This document shows positions 48,207 through 57,083 of a DNA stretch of 64,000 nt, piece by piece. Under the pieces are notes generated by a model. It was not told the DNA's origin, searched no databases, and saw nothing but the letters and a program-made list of their open reading frames with translations. A program made the position numbers and the translations under genes. The DNA is from Stutzerimonas balearica DSM 6083 (GTDB lineage: Bacteria; Pseudomonadota; Gammaproteobacteria; Pseudomonadales; Pseudomonadaceae). The DNA lies in NCBI RefSeq assembly GCF_000818015.1, contig NZ_CP007511.1:3881501-3945500 (forward strand), read 5' to 3'. How positions within the stretch are numbered: the first letter of the stretch is position 1; the number at the start of each line of letters is the position of its first letter.

Positions 48207-48891
48207 TATTGAGCAATTTTGCCTATTGTGTGACGAGGCCATCGGCGACGGAGCGTTTTGCCACGCCTGTGAACGAGAGCTGCCCTGGCTTGCCGGTCAC
48301 TGTGCGATCTGCGCCCTGCCACTGCCGACCGCGGGCCTGGCGTGTGGTGAATGCCTGCGCCATCCGCCCGCCTATGATCGGGTGGAGGTGCCCTGGCGCT
48401 TCGCCTTTCCGGTCGACACCCTGATCAATCGTTTCAAGCACCAGGCGCGCTGGCCTCTGGGTCGCGTCCTGGCCGACGGCCTCGCGGGCCATCTGCGGCA
48501 CGCCTTCAGCGAAGGGCTCGAACGCCCGGATGCGCTGCTGCCGGTGCCGCTGGCGCGCCGGCGTCTGCGCCAGCGCGGTTTCGACCAGGCCAGGATGCTC
48601 GCCGCCTGGCTGGGTGCATCGCTGGCACTGCCGGTCGACACGACCCTGCTGCGACGCAGCCAGGACACCGCACCGCAGCAGGGGCTGGATGCGGCCAGTC
48701 GCCGGCGCAACCTGCGCCACGCGTTCACCCTGGCGAGCGATGCCCAGGTGCGCGGGCGGCACTTCGCCCTGGTCGACGACGTGCTCACCACCGGAGCTAC
48801 CGCCAGCACACTGGCACGCCTGCTCAAGCGAGCCGGCGCGGCGCGGGTGGACGTCTACTGCCTGGCCCGAACGCCCAAGCCGGGGGATTGA
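48187..48891 (+). CDS. comF: ComF family phosphoribosyltransferase-like protein
   Basis: A 234-residue protein with an N-terminal zinc-finger-like region of paired cysteines (CLLCDE, CHAC, CAIC, CGEC) and a C-terminal type I phosphoribosyltransferase domain whose PRPP motif is FALVDDVLTTGATASTLARLL. ComF/GntX proteins are needed for natural transformation or gluconate use in some species; the reaction is unknown. ATG 48187 has AGGA eight bases upstream, but the BirA right half-site and the outer repeat lie in the first codons, so BirA may affect this gene as well. Divergent from bioB. Confidence 0.88.
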   Translation: MVYKWLTIEQFCLLCDEAIGDGAFCHACERELPWLAGHCAICALPLPTAGLACGECLRHPPAYDRVEVPWRFAFPVDTLINRFKHQARWPLGRVLADGLAGHLRHAFSEGLERPDALLPVPLARRRLRQRGFDQARMLAAWLGASLALPVDTTLLRRSQDTAPQQGLDAASRRRNLRHAFTLASDAQVRGRHFALVDDVLTTGATASTLARLLKRAGAARVDVYCLARTPKPGD

Positions 48892-48973
48892 GTGTGTCGT
48901 CGTGCACGGTGGAAATCGCTGCGCGAGATTCACGCCCTACGTACACTGCACGGCCCAACTCGCGGAGCCGGTC

Positions 48974-49948
48974 ATGTCCCATCCCTTCGACAACCTCACC
49001 CCCGACCTGGTCCTCGATGCCGTGGAAAGCCTCGGCTTTCTCAGCGACGCCCGTGTACTGGCGCTCAACAGCTATGAGAACCGCGTCTACCAGGTGGGCA
49101 TCGAGGATGCCGAACCGCTGATCGCCAAGTTCTACCGCCCCGCCCGCTGGAGCGATGCGGCGATCCTCGAGGAGCACCAGTTCAGCCTGGAGCTGGCCGA
49201 ACATGAGGTGCCGGTGGTGGCGCCGCTCGCGCGCAACGGTACGACGCTGTTCGAACACGCCGGCTTTCGCTTTGCCCTGTTCCCGCGGCGTGGCGGTCGT
49301 GCGCCAGAGCCGGGCAACCTCGATCAACTCTATCGCCTCGGCCAATTGCTCGGGCGCCTGCATGCGGTGGGCGCCAGCCGGCCGTTCGCGCACCGCGAAA
49401 GCCTCGGCGTGCAGAACTTCGGCCATGATTCGCTCACCACCCTGCTCGAGGGCGACTTTGTCCCCCGCAGCCTGCGCCCGGCCTATGAATCGGTGGCACG
49501 CGACCTCCTCAAGCGGATCGAGGACACCTTTGCCCAGGTGCAATTCACGCCGATTCGCCTGCATGGCGACTGCCACCCGGGCAACATCCTCGCCCGCGAC
49601 GAAGTCTTCCACCTCGTCGATCTGGACGATTGCCGCATGGGGCCGGCCGTACAGGACCTATGGATGATGCTCGCCGGCGAGCGTCACGAACGGCTCGGCC
49701 AACTGGCCGAACTGGTGGATGGCTACCAGGAATTCCACGATTTCGCCCCGCGCGAGCTGCCGTTGATCGAGGCCCTGCGCGCCCTGCGGCTGCTGCATTA
49801 CAGCGCCTGGCTGGCGCGGCGCTGGGACGACCCGGCGTTCCCCATGAGCTTTCCCTGGTTCGGCAGCGAGCGCTACTGGGGCGACCAGGTGCTGATCCTG
49901 CGCGAGCAGATGTCGGCGCTGCAGGAAGAGCCGCTCAGACTGTTCTGA
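48974..49948 (+). CDS. srkA: Stress response kinase A (YihE/RdoA)
   Basis: A 324-residue Ser/Thr protein kinase-like enzyme of the APH/choline kinase fold; E. coli SrkA counters MazF-dependent death under stress. Start ATG 48974 (MSHPFDNLTPDLVLDAV), with GGAG six bases upstream. Seen: LNSYENRVYQVGIED, LIAKFYRPARWSDAAILEEH (ATP-site lysine and helix), catalytic loop IRLHGDCHPGNILARDE and metal site HLVDLDDCRMGPAVQDLWMML. Length and motifs match the family. Follows comF by about 80 bases. Confidence 0.93.
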   Translation: MSHPFDNLTPDLVLDAVESLGFLSDARVLALNSYENRVYQVGIEDAEPLIAKFYRPARWSDAAILEEHQFSLELAEHEVPVVAPLARNGTTLFEHAGFRFALFPRRGGRAPEPGNLDQLYRLGQLLGRLHAVGASRPFAHRESLGVQNFGHDSLTTLLEGDFVPRSLRPAYESVARDLLKRIEDTFAQVQFTPIRLHGDCHPGNILARDEVFHLVDLDDCRMGPAVQDLWMMLAGERHERLGQLAELVDGYQEFHDFAPRELPLIEALRALRLLHYSAWLARRWDDPAFPMSFPWFGSERYWGDQVLILREQMSALQEEPLRLF

Positions 49949-50000
49949 GGACGGCCTAGCGGTGCGACTTCAGCCCCGTGACGGTGGGGTGAAAAACGAC

Positions 50001-50055
50001 ATCCACCCTACGAATCCAGGCGTCTGCGTAGGCTGGATCGCGCTTTATCGATCCA
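50001..50055. repeat. Pair of stem-loops in the srkA-rlmJ gap
   Basis: First pair: ATCCACCCTACG (50001-50012) and CGTAGGCTGGAT (50027-50038), 11 of 12 complementary. Second pair: TGGATCG (50034-50040) and CGATCCA (50049-50055), perfect, loop CGCTTTAT. The arms share bases, so the two structures are mutually exclusive. It resembles dispersed Pseudomonas stutzeri-type intergenic repeats and could also end convergent transcripts. Confidence 0.6.
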
Positions 50056-50094
50056 CCGGGTGGCGATCCACCGGGTGGCGGTCCACCAGGCGGC
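50050..50094. repeat. Three tandem 15-base units
   Basis: Units 50050-50064 and 50065-50079 are identical (GATCCACCGGGTGGC); the third, 50080-50094, differs at three positions. Each unit is itself near-palindromic (CCACC/GGTGG). It immediately follows the stem-loop pair and runs to within 12 bases of the rlmJ stop. Confidence 0.8.
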
Positions 50095-50106
50095 GATCTC
50101 AGCGGC

Positions 50107-50946
50107 TCAGGCCTCTTCGATCAGCCAGTCCAGCCGCCAGCCACCCTGGCTCTGCGCCAACTGCTCGGCCAACCAGGGCAACAGCTCTCGCAGTTCTTCC
50201 TCCAGCCCCCACGGCGGGTTGACGATGGCCAGGCCCGAGCCGGCCAGGCGGCTGGCGTCGTCGGCGGGGTGGACGAACAGTTCGGCGCGCAGCAGTTTCG
50301 GGGCGCCGCTGCGGGCGAGGTCCTGATAAAAGCGCTTGAGCTGACGCTCGTCCTTGATCGGAAACCAGATCACGCCGATGGTCTGGCGCATGCGGCCGAG
50401 CGCTTCCTTGAGCGCCGTGACGCATCGGCTCAGTTCGTCGGCCTGTTCGAACGGCGGGTCGATCAGCAGCACCACGCGCTTCTCGCGGGTCGGCATCAGC
50501 GCCCGCGGTACATGCCAGCCCTCGCCCCGGTGCACCGCGACGCGGCGGTCGCCGGACATGTTGTCCTTGAGCAGGGCGCCATCCTCCGGATGCTTCTCGT
50601 TGAGCTGCAGCCGATCCTGCTCGCGGGTCAGCTGCCGCGCCAGTTCCGGCGAGCCCGGGTAGTAGCGCAGCGCGCCGTCCGGGTTGAGCGAGCAGATCAC
50701 GCCGAGATAGTCATCGAGCAGTGCCGGCCGCGCCTGCTCGGCCCAGATGCGCGCGATGCCCTGCAGCCACTCGCCGGTACGGCTGGCCTGGTCGCCGGCC
50801 AGGTCGTAGAGCCCTACGCCCGCGTGGCTGTCGAGATAGGCCAGCGGTGCCTCCTTGCGCGCCAGCAGGGCGAAGATCCGGCTCAGGACCAGGTGTTTGA
50901 GCACGTCGGCGTGGTTGCCGGCGTGGAAGGCGTGGCGGTAGTTCAT
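50107..50946 (-). CDS. rlmJ: 23S rRNA (adenine-2030-N6)-methyltransferase RlmJ
   Basis: A 279-residue SAM methyltransferase (E. coli RlmJ is 280). Seen: N-terminal MNYRHAFHAGNHADVLKHLVL, typical of the YhiR/RlmJ family, YLDSHAGVGLYDL as SAM-binding motif, LLIDPPFEQADE as the N6-adenine DPPF/Y catalytic motif and VIWFPIKDERQLKRFYQ. Convergent with srkA across the repeat-rich gap and divergent from the nitronate monooxygenase gene. Confidence 0.95.
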   Translation of the reverse strand: MNYRHAFHAGNHADVLKHLVLSRIFALLARKEAPLAYLDSHAGVGLYDLAGDQASRTGEWLQGIARIWAEQARPALLDDYLGVICSLNPDGALRYYPGSPELARQLTREQDRLQLNEKHPEDGALLKDNMSGDRRVAVHRGEGWHVPRALMPTREKRVVLLIDPPFEQADELSRCVTALKEALGRMRQTIGVIWFPIKDERQLKRFYQDLARSGAPKLLRAELFVHPADDASRLAGSGLAIVNPPWGLEEELRELLPWLAEQLAQSQGGWRLDWLIEEA

Positions 50947-51084
50947 CTGATCGCTCCTCGAGAGGCGCGCAGTTTACTCGCGCGGCCCGCCGCTGCGCAG
51001 GCCGTTCATGACCGTTGACGTGTCCCTATGGGTAGGCTGCGGCTAGAGTGTCAGGCATATCCACCCATCACCACGGAGCCGACC

Positions 51085-52128
51085 ATGAACCTGCGCGATC
51101 TACTTGGCATACAGCACTCCATCATCCAGGCCCCCATGGCCGGTGCCCAGAACCACCAGCTCGCCGCGGCGGTGTGCCAGGCCGGAGGCCTGGGCTCGGT
51201 GCCGGCAGGCATGCTCGATGCCGCCGGCCTGGAAACGGAGCTGAGCGCCCTCGAAGCGCTGACCGACCGGCCCTACAACGTCAACTTCTTCTGCCATCAG
51301 ACTCCGCCGCATGACCCGGCGCGCATCGAAACCTGGCACCGGTTGCTGGCGCCCTATTTCGCCGAATTCGGTGTCGACCCGGCGCAGATCCCCGGCGAGG
51401 CGACCCGCCAGCCGTTCGACGCGACGATGGCCGAAGTGCTGGAACGCCATCGGCCGGCACTGATCAGCTTCCATTTCGGCCTGCCAACGCCAGACCTGCT
51501 GCAGCGCGCCCGTGCCACCGGCGCTAGGATCGCCTCCAGCGCCACCACGCTCGAAGAAGGCCTCTGGCTACAGGAGCACGGCGTCGACCTGGTGATCGCC
51601 CAGGGGCTCGAGGCCGGCGGCCATCGTGGCATCTTTCTCAGCGAAGACCTGACTACCCAGCTCGGCACCTTTGCCCTGCTACCGCAGCTGGTCGCCGCAC
51701 TGGATGTTCCGGTGGTGGCCGCCGGCGGCATCGCCGATGCACAGGGAGTGGCCGCCGCGCAGGCATTGGGCGCGGCCGGCGTTCAACTCGGCACCGCTTA
51801 CCTGCTGTGCCCGGAAAGCCGCACCAATGCGCTGCACCGCGCGGCGCTGAAGAGTACGCGTGCCCGGCACACGGCGTTGACCACGGTGTTTTCCGGCAGG
51901 CCGGCGCGCGGCATCCTCAACCGCCTCATGCGTGAGCTCGGCCCGCTGCCCGACGGTGTGCCGGAGTTCCCCCTGGCCGGCAATGCCATCGCCGCGTTGC
52001 GTGCCAAGACCGAGCGTCTCGTGCTGGATCACTGCACGCCGCTATGGGCCGGACAGAACGCCAGCGGTTGCCGGGAAGTCCCCGCCGCCGAGCTGACCCG
52101 CGAACTGGCGGCCGGCTGGCGCAGCTGA
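51085..52128 (+). CDS. Nitronate monooxygenase (2-nitropropane dioxygenase-like)
   Basis: FMN-dependent TIM-barrel enzyme oxidising alkyl nitronates such as propionate 3-nitronate. 347 residues from ATG 51085 (MNLRDLLGIQHSIIQAPMAG), with GGAG six bases upstream. Seen: APMAGAQNHQLAAAVCQAGGLGSV, ISFHFGLPTPDLL, VIAQGLEAGGHRG (catalytic-His region of class I enzymes), VVAAGGIADAQGVAAAQALGAAGVQLGTAYL (phosphate-binding). Stop codon directly abuts the stop of the idi gene on the other strand. Physiological substrate unknown. Confidence 0.88.
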   Translation: MNLRDLLGIQHSIIQAPMAGAQNHQLAAAVCQAGGLGSVPAGMLDAAGLETELSALEALTDRPYNVNFFCHQTPPHDPARIETWHRLLAPYFAEFGVDPAQIPGEATRQPFDATMAEVLERHRPALISFHFGLPTPDLLQRARATGARIASSATTLEEGLWLQEHGVDLVIAQGLEAGGHRGIFLSEDLTTQLGTFALLPQLVAALDVPVVAAGGIADAQGVAAAQALGAAGVQLGTAYLLCPESRTNALHRAALKSTRARHTALTTVFSGRPARGILNRLMRELGPLPDGVPEFPLAGNAIAALRAKTERLVLDHCTPLWAGQNASGCREVPAAELTRELAAGWRS

Positions 52129-53169
52129 TCAACCGCCCGTATCGATCAGCCGCGCCTGCGCCAGCGCGGCGAGATCGGCCGAGCCGGTGCAGAAGCAGAC
52201 GACTCGCAACTGCTCGATGACCGCGCGGAAATGCTCGACCACCGCCTCGCTCGACTGCAGCGCGCTTTCCAGCACGGCGGCGGCCTGGGCGACGAGGTTG
52301 GCGCCAAGACGGATCGCCTTGGCCGCATCGACGCCGTCACGGATGCCACCGGAGCCGATCAACAGGGCCTCGGGGCAGGCCTGGCGCACCTGGCGAAGCG
52401 CTTCGGCCGTGGGAGTGCCCCAGTCGACAAAGGCTTCGGCCACCAGCCGCTGCCGCTGATTGGTCGCCCGCGCCGCCTCCACCGCGGCCCAGCTGGTACC
52501 TCCCAGGCCGGCGATATCGAGCGCGGCGACACCCGCATCGAGCAGCCGCCGCGCCACCGCGGGCGACAACCCGCAGCCGACCTCCTTGACCACCAGCGGC
52601 ACCTCGAGCCGCGGCGCCAGCGCCTCGATGGCGCCGAGCACGCCGCGCCAGTCGCGGTCGCCTCCCGGCTGCACGGCTTCCTGTAACGGGTTGAGGTGGA
52701 TGATCAGCGCATCGGCCTCGATCATCTCCACCGCCCGCCGCGCCTCGTCCACGCCATATCCCAGCACCAGCTGCGCGGCGCCGATGTTGCCGAGCAGCGG
52801 TACGTCCGGCGCCAACCGACGCAGCTCGCGGGTCAGCCCCTGGTTGGCATCGCCCGCCTCCAGCGCCACCCGCTGCGAGCCCACCGCCAGCGCGATGCCA
52901 AGCGCCTGTGCGGCCTCGGCCAGATGCCGGTTGATCGCCTCGGCGCGCGCCGCGCCACCGGTCATCGAGCTGATCAGCAGGGGTGCCGCCAGCGGCCGGC
53001 CGAACAGCGTGGTACCCAGGTCGATCGCGTCGAGGTCCAGCTCGGGCAAGGCGCAGTGCTCGAAGCGCAACGCTTCGAAGCCCGCGGATGCCGAGGCGCG
53101 GCGGCGCGAGGCATCGAGGACGATGTCCAGATGATCGTTCTTGCGCGTGGTCAGCTCGTTGTCGGCCAT
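52129..53169 (-). CDS. fni: Isopentenyl-diphosphate delta-isomerase, type 2
   Basis: FMN- and NADPH-dependent enzyme interconverting IPP and DMAPP. 346 residues from ATG 53169. Seen: [13 protein letters not shown] at the N terminus, [86 protein letters not shown] and [19 protein letters not shown]. All are hallmark type 2 motifs. Many pseudomonads without carotenoid synthesis lack this gene, so a carotenoid pathway elsewhere in the genome is plausible; none is visible here. Its stop touches the stop of the convergent gene with no spacer. Confidence 0.93.
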   Translation of the reverse strand: MADNELTTRKNDHLDIVLDASRRRASASAGFEALRFEHCALPELDLDAIDLGTTLFGRPLAAPLLISSMTGGAARAEAINRHLAEAAQALGIALAVGSQRVALEAGDANQGLTRELRRLAPDVPLLGNIGAAQLVLGYGVDEARRAVEMIEADALIIHLNPLQEAVQPGGDRDWRGVLGAIEALAPRLEVPLVVKEVGCGLSPAVARRLLDAGVAALDIAGLGGTSWAAVEAARATNQRQRLVAEAFVDWGTPTAEALRQVRQACPEALLIGSGGIRDGVDAAKAIRLGANLVAQAAAVLESALQSSEAVVEHFRAVIEQLRVVCFCTGSADLAALAQARLIDTGG

Positions 53170-53303
53170 GTCGTCCTCCTCGGTTACCGCGCAGGATGCC
53201 AGAAGACGGCCGGTTTTATGGCTCCATCACCCGAATGTATGGAGCTAGGCAGCGCGCGCGGGCGCTCCTTAGACTCGGCCGCACAAGAACCGGAGGTGCC
53301 ACC

Positions 53304-55106
53304 ATGCCCGAGACCCTGATCTGCCAGCGCAACCTGGCATTTGAACTGTACGAAGTGCTGGACGCCGAGGCGCTGACCCGGCGCGAGCGCTTCGCCGAGC
53401 ATAGCCGCGAGACCTTCGACGCGGCGCTGGGCACGGCGCGCATCATCGCCGAGAAGTACTTCGCCCCGCACAACCGCAAGTCCGACGAGCACGAGCCGGT
53501 CTACCAGAACGGCGAGGCGGTGCTGATTCCCGAGGTCAAGCCGGCGGTCGATGCCTTTATCGAGGCGGGTTTCCACAACGCCGGGCGCAGCTTCGAGGAC
53601 GGCGGCATGCAGCTGCCCAACCTGCTGTCGCGCGCCTGCTTCGCCCACTTCCAGTCGGCCAACATCGCCACCAGCTCCTATCCGATGCTGACCATGGGCG
53701 CGGCCCACCTGATCGAGGCCTTCGGCTCCGACGAGCAGAAGCGCCTGTTCCTGCAGCCGATGATCGATGGCCGCTTCTTCGGCACCATGGCGCTCACCGA
53801 GCCGCACGCCGGCTCCTCGCTGTCGGACATCCGCACCCGCGCCGAACCGGCCGGCGACGGCAGCTATCGCCTGAAGGGCAACAAGATCTTCATCTCCGGT
53901 GGCGACCACCCGCTGTCGGAAAACATCGTGCACATGGTGCTGGCCAAGCTGCCGGACGCGCCGCCCGGGGTGAAGGGCATCAGCCTGTTCATCGTGCCGA
54001 AGTTCCTGGTAAACGACGACGGCAGCCTCGGCAAGCGCAACGACGTGCTGCTCGCCGGGCTGTTCCACAAGATGGGCTGGCGCGGCACCACCAGCACCGC
54101 GCTGAACTTCGGCGACAACGGCGAGTGCGTCGGTTATCTGGTCGGCGAGCCGCACAAGGGCCTGGCCTACATGTTCCAGATGATGAACGAGGCGCGCATC
54201 GGCGTCGGCATGGGCGCGATCATGCTCGGCTACGCCGGCTACCTCTACTCGTTGAACTACGCCCGCGAGCGTCCGCAGGGTCGCCTGCCGGACGGCAAGG
54301 ACCCGGCTTCGGCGCAGGTGGCGATCATCGAGCACACCGACGTCAAGCGCATGCTTCTACTGCAGAAGGCCTACGTCGAAGGCGCCTTCGATCTCGGCCT
54401 GTACTCGGCGCGGCTGGTCGACGACGAAATGACCGCCGAGAGCGACGAAGAGCGGCGCAACGCGGGCGAGCTGCTCGACCTGCTCACCCCCATCGTCAAG
54501 TCCTGGCCCTCGGAGTTCTGCCTCAAGGCCAACGAACTGGCGATCCAGATCCTCGGCGGCCATGGCTACACCCGCGAATACCCGGTGGAACAGTACTACC
54601 GCGACAACCGCCTTAATCCGATCCACGAGGGCACCCACGGCATCCAGTCGCTGGACCTGCTCGGCCGCAAGCTGATGCAGAACAAGGGTGCCGGCCTGCG
54701 CCAGCTGCTCGGGCTGATCCAGGCCTGCTGCGCACGCGCCGCCGAATACGACTCGCTGAGCGCACTGCGCCAGCCGCTGGAGCAGCACCTCGCCGGCCTG
54801 ACCCGCGTGACCCAGGCACTGCTCGGCGACCTGATGGCCGGCAAGGTCAACCAGACCCTGGCCAACTCGGCGCTGTACCTGAAGGTATTCGGCCATGCCG
54901 TGGTTGGCTGGCGCTGGCTGGAACAGGCGATCCGCGCCGAGCAGGGCCTGGCCGGCGGCCAGCCGGCGGACGCCGATTTCTACCGCGGCAAGTTGCAGGC
55001 GGCGCGCCTGTTCCTCACCTGGGAAGTCCCGGCCTGCGCGCCGGAGCTTGCCCTTCTCGAGGCGCGCGACGACACTTGCCTCGCCATGCAGGACGCCTGG
55101 TTCTAG
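53304..55106 (+). CDS. Acyl-CoA dehydrogenase, long class (PA5020-like)
   Basis: 600 residues from ATG 53304 (MPETLICQRNLAFELYEVLD), with GGAGG seven bases upstream; frames further upstream are unsupported. Seen: MALTEPHAGSSLSDIRTRAEP, GNKIFISGGDHPLSENI, ILGGHGYTREYPVEQYYRDNRL and the catalytic-Glu region IHEGTHGIQSLDLLGRK. More divergent than the two dehydrogenases at 37-43 kb (starts differently and has a shorter C-terminal domain), so a separate orthologous group. Next to the CvrA and MscK genes, the order I recall around PA5020-PA5022. Substrate range unknown. Confidence 0.92.
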   Translation: MPETLICQRNLAFELYEVLDAEALTRRERFAEHSRETFDAALGTARIIAEKYFAPHNRKSDEHEPVYQNGEAVLIPEVKPAVDAFIEAGFHNAGRSFEDGGMQLPNLLSRACFAHFQSANIATSSYPMLTMGAAHLIEAFGSDEQKRLFLQPMIDGRFFGTMALTEPHAGSSLSDIRTRAEPAGDGSYRLKGNKIFISGGDHPLSENIVHMVLAKLPDAPPGVKGISLFIVPKFLVNDDGSLGKRNDVLLAGLFHKMGWRGTTSTALNFGDNGECVGYLVGEPHKGLAYMFQMMNEARIGVGMGAIMLGYAGYLYSLNYARERPQGRLPDGKDPASAQVAIIEHTDVKRMLLLQKAYVEGAFDLGLYSARLVDDEMTAESDEERRNAGELLDLLTPIVKSWPSEFCLKANELAIQILGGHGYTREYPVEQYYRDNRLNPIHEGTHGIQSLDLLGRKLMQNKGAGLRQLLGLIQACCARAAEYDSLSALRQPLEQHLAGLTRVTQALLGDLMAGKVNQTLANSALYLKVFGHAVVGWRWLEQAIRAEQGLAGGQPADADFYRGKLQAARLFLTWEVPACAPELALLEARDDTCLAMQDAWF

Positions 55107-55130
55107 CATCGACGAGCTCTCCACCCGAAG

Positions 55131-55156
55131 CGCCCCGCCGATGCGGGGCGTTTTTT
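55131..55156 (+). terminator. Rho-independent terminator after acyl-CoA dehydrogenase
   Basis: Stem CGCCCCGC (55131-55138) and GCGGGGCG (55143-55150), CGAT loop, then six T. Confidence 0.95.
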
Positions 55157-55256
55157 GACTGTCCGTCAAAACATCGGGTTACAATGACTGGCACGTCTCA
55201 TGCATAACCAGCCGTTAGCATGATCGCGGCCAGTCAGTATCTATCGGAGCGCTCAT

Positions 55257-57002
55257 TTGGACGTCGGCAACATCAACCACCTGTTTTTCATTGGTGCCTT
55301 GTTGGTTGCGGCAAGCATTCTGCTGAGTTCGCTATCGGCCAAGCTCGGCGTCCCCATCCTCGTCATCTTTCTCGCTGTCGGCATGCTGGCCGGTGTCGAT
55401 GGCGTCGGCGGCATCGTCTTCAACGACTATCAGCTGGCCTTTGTGATCAGCAACCTGGCGCTGGCGGTAATCCTTCTCGACGGCGGCATGCGTACACGCA
55501 CCGCGACCTTCCGCGTCGCGCTCAAACCGGCGTTTTCCCTGGCGACGCTGGGCGTGGCGATCACCTCCGGCCTGACCGGCCTGGCCGCCGCCTGGTTATT
55601 CGAGCTGCCCTTGCTGCAGGGCCTGCTGATCGGCGCGATCGTCGGCTCCACCGACGCCGCCGTGGTGTTCAACCTGCTCAATGGCAAGGGGCTGAACGAG
55701 CGGGTCGGCTCGACGCTGGAGATCGAATCGGGCAGCAACGACCCCATGGCCATGTTCCTGACCGTGGCGCTGATCGACATGCTGCTGGCCGGCCAGACCG
55801 GCTTCAGCTGGGACTTCCTGCTCAAGCTGGTCCAGCAGTTCGGCATCGGTACGCTGCTCGGCCTGGCCGGTGGCTGGTTGCTGCTGCAACTGATCAACCG
55901 TCTTTCGGTAGCCGACGGGCTCTATCCGCTACTGGCGGTGGCCGGCGGCCTGATGATCTTCGCCCTGTCCAGCGCGGTCGGCGGCAGCGGCATCCTGGCG
56001 ATCTACGTCTGCGGCCTGCTGCTGGGCAACCGGCCGATCCGCAACCGGCATGGCATCCTGCACATGCTCGACGGCCTGGCCTGGCTCAGCCAGATCGGCA
56101 TGTTCCTCGTGCTCGGCCTGCTGCTCACGCCCAGCGATCTGTTGCCGATCGCCGTGCCGGCATTGGCGCTGTCGCTGTGGATGATCCTTTGCGCCCGCCC
56201 GCTCGCGGTGTTCGTCAGCCTGCTGCCGTTTCGCAGCTTCCATCTGCGCGAGCGGCTGTTCATATCCTGGATCGGCCTGCGCGGCGCCGTGCCGGTGATC
56301 CTGGCGGTGTTCCCGCTGATGGCCGGACTGGAAAATGCCCAGCTGTTCTTCAACGTGGCGTTCTTCATCGTCCTGGTGTCCCTGCTGCTGCAGGGCTCGA
56401 CGCTGGCGTGGGCGGCGAAAAAGGCCAAGGTCGAGGTTCCGCCCTCGCCACTGCCGATCTCGCGTACCGGCCTGCAGGTCCATACCACCAGCCAGTGGGA
56501 GCTGTTCATCTACCGCTTGAGCGCCTCCAAATGGTGCGTCGGCGCCGCCCTGCGCGAATTGAAGATGCCGCCGGGCACCCGCATCGCCGCACTGTTTCGT
56601 GGCACCGAGCTGCTGCACCCGTCCGGCAGCACGCGGCTGCAGGTCGGCGACATCCTCTGCGTGATCGGCCATGAAGAAGACCTGCCGGCGCTCGGCAAGC
56701 TGTTCAGCCAGGCGCCCAAGCGGGGCCAGGACATGCGTTTCTTCGGCGACTTCATCCTCGAGGGCGAGGCCGAACTCAGTGCCCTTGCAGCGCTGTACGG
56801 GCTCAAGCTCGGCGAGGTCGATGGCAGTCGCCAGATCGGCCGCTTCCTTGCCGAGCAGATCGGCGGCCAGCCGGTGGTCGGCGACCAGGTCGAGTGGAAC
56901 GGCCTGACCTGGACGGTCGCGGCAATGGAGGGCGGCGAGGTTCGCAAGGTCGGCCTGCGCTTCCCCGAAGGCGAGAAACCCGGCCCTCAACTGCTGCTGT
57001 GA
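55257..57002 (+). CDS. nhaP2: Potassium/proton antiporter, CvrA/NhaP2 type
   Basis: Inner-membrane CPA1-family exchanger with about 12 hydrophobic segments (residues 8-385) followed by a cytoplasmic TrkA_C-like domain (about 400-475: [29 protein letters not shown]) and a C-terminal CorC/HlyC-type domain (about 490-575). 581 residues, like E. coli NhaP2/CvrA. Membrane motif [19 protein letters not shown] holds the transport Asp. The start is TTG 55257, with GGAG seven bases upstream; no ATG is available nearby. Helps pH and K+ homeostasis in high osmolarity. Confidence 0.93.
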   Translation: MDVGNINHLFFIGALLVAASILLSSLSAKLGVPILVIFLAVGMLAGVDGVGGIVFNDYQLAFVISNLALAVILLDGGMRTRTATFRVALKPAFSLATLGVAITSGLTGLAAAWLFELPLLQGLLIGAIVGSTDAAVVFNLLNGKGLNERVGSTLEIESGSNDPMAMFLTVALIDMLLAGQTGFSWDFLLKLVQQFGIGTLLGLAGGWLLLQLINRLSVADGLYPLLAVAGGLMIFALSSAVGGSGILAIYVCGLLLGNRPIRNRHGILHMLDGLAWLSQIGMFLVLGLLLTPSDLLPIAVPALALSLWMILCARPLAVFVSLLPFRSFHLRERLFISWIGLRGAVPVILAVFPLMAGLENAQLFFNVAFFIVLVSLLLQGSTLAWAAKKAKVEVPPSPLPISRTGLQVHTTSQWELFIYRLSASKWCVGAALRELKMPPGTRIAALFRGTELLHPSGSTRLQVGDILCVIGHEEDLPALGKLFSQAPKRGQDMRFFGDFILEGEAELSALAALYGLKLGEVDGSRQIGRFLAEQIGGQPVVGDQVEWNGLTWTVAAMEGGEVRKVGLRFPEGEKPGPQLLL

Positions 57003-57083
57003 ACCAACCGGATTGCGGTTGATCTTACGGGCTCGCGCTGCCCCGGCGCAGCCCGTAGACTCATCGCTCGTTCGACCTCCCAG

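Noticed and set aside
50050..50094. CRISPR-like tandem repeats
   Set aside because: Only three 15-base units with no spacers and no cas genes; simple tandem repeat.
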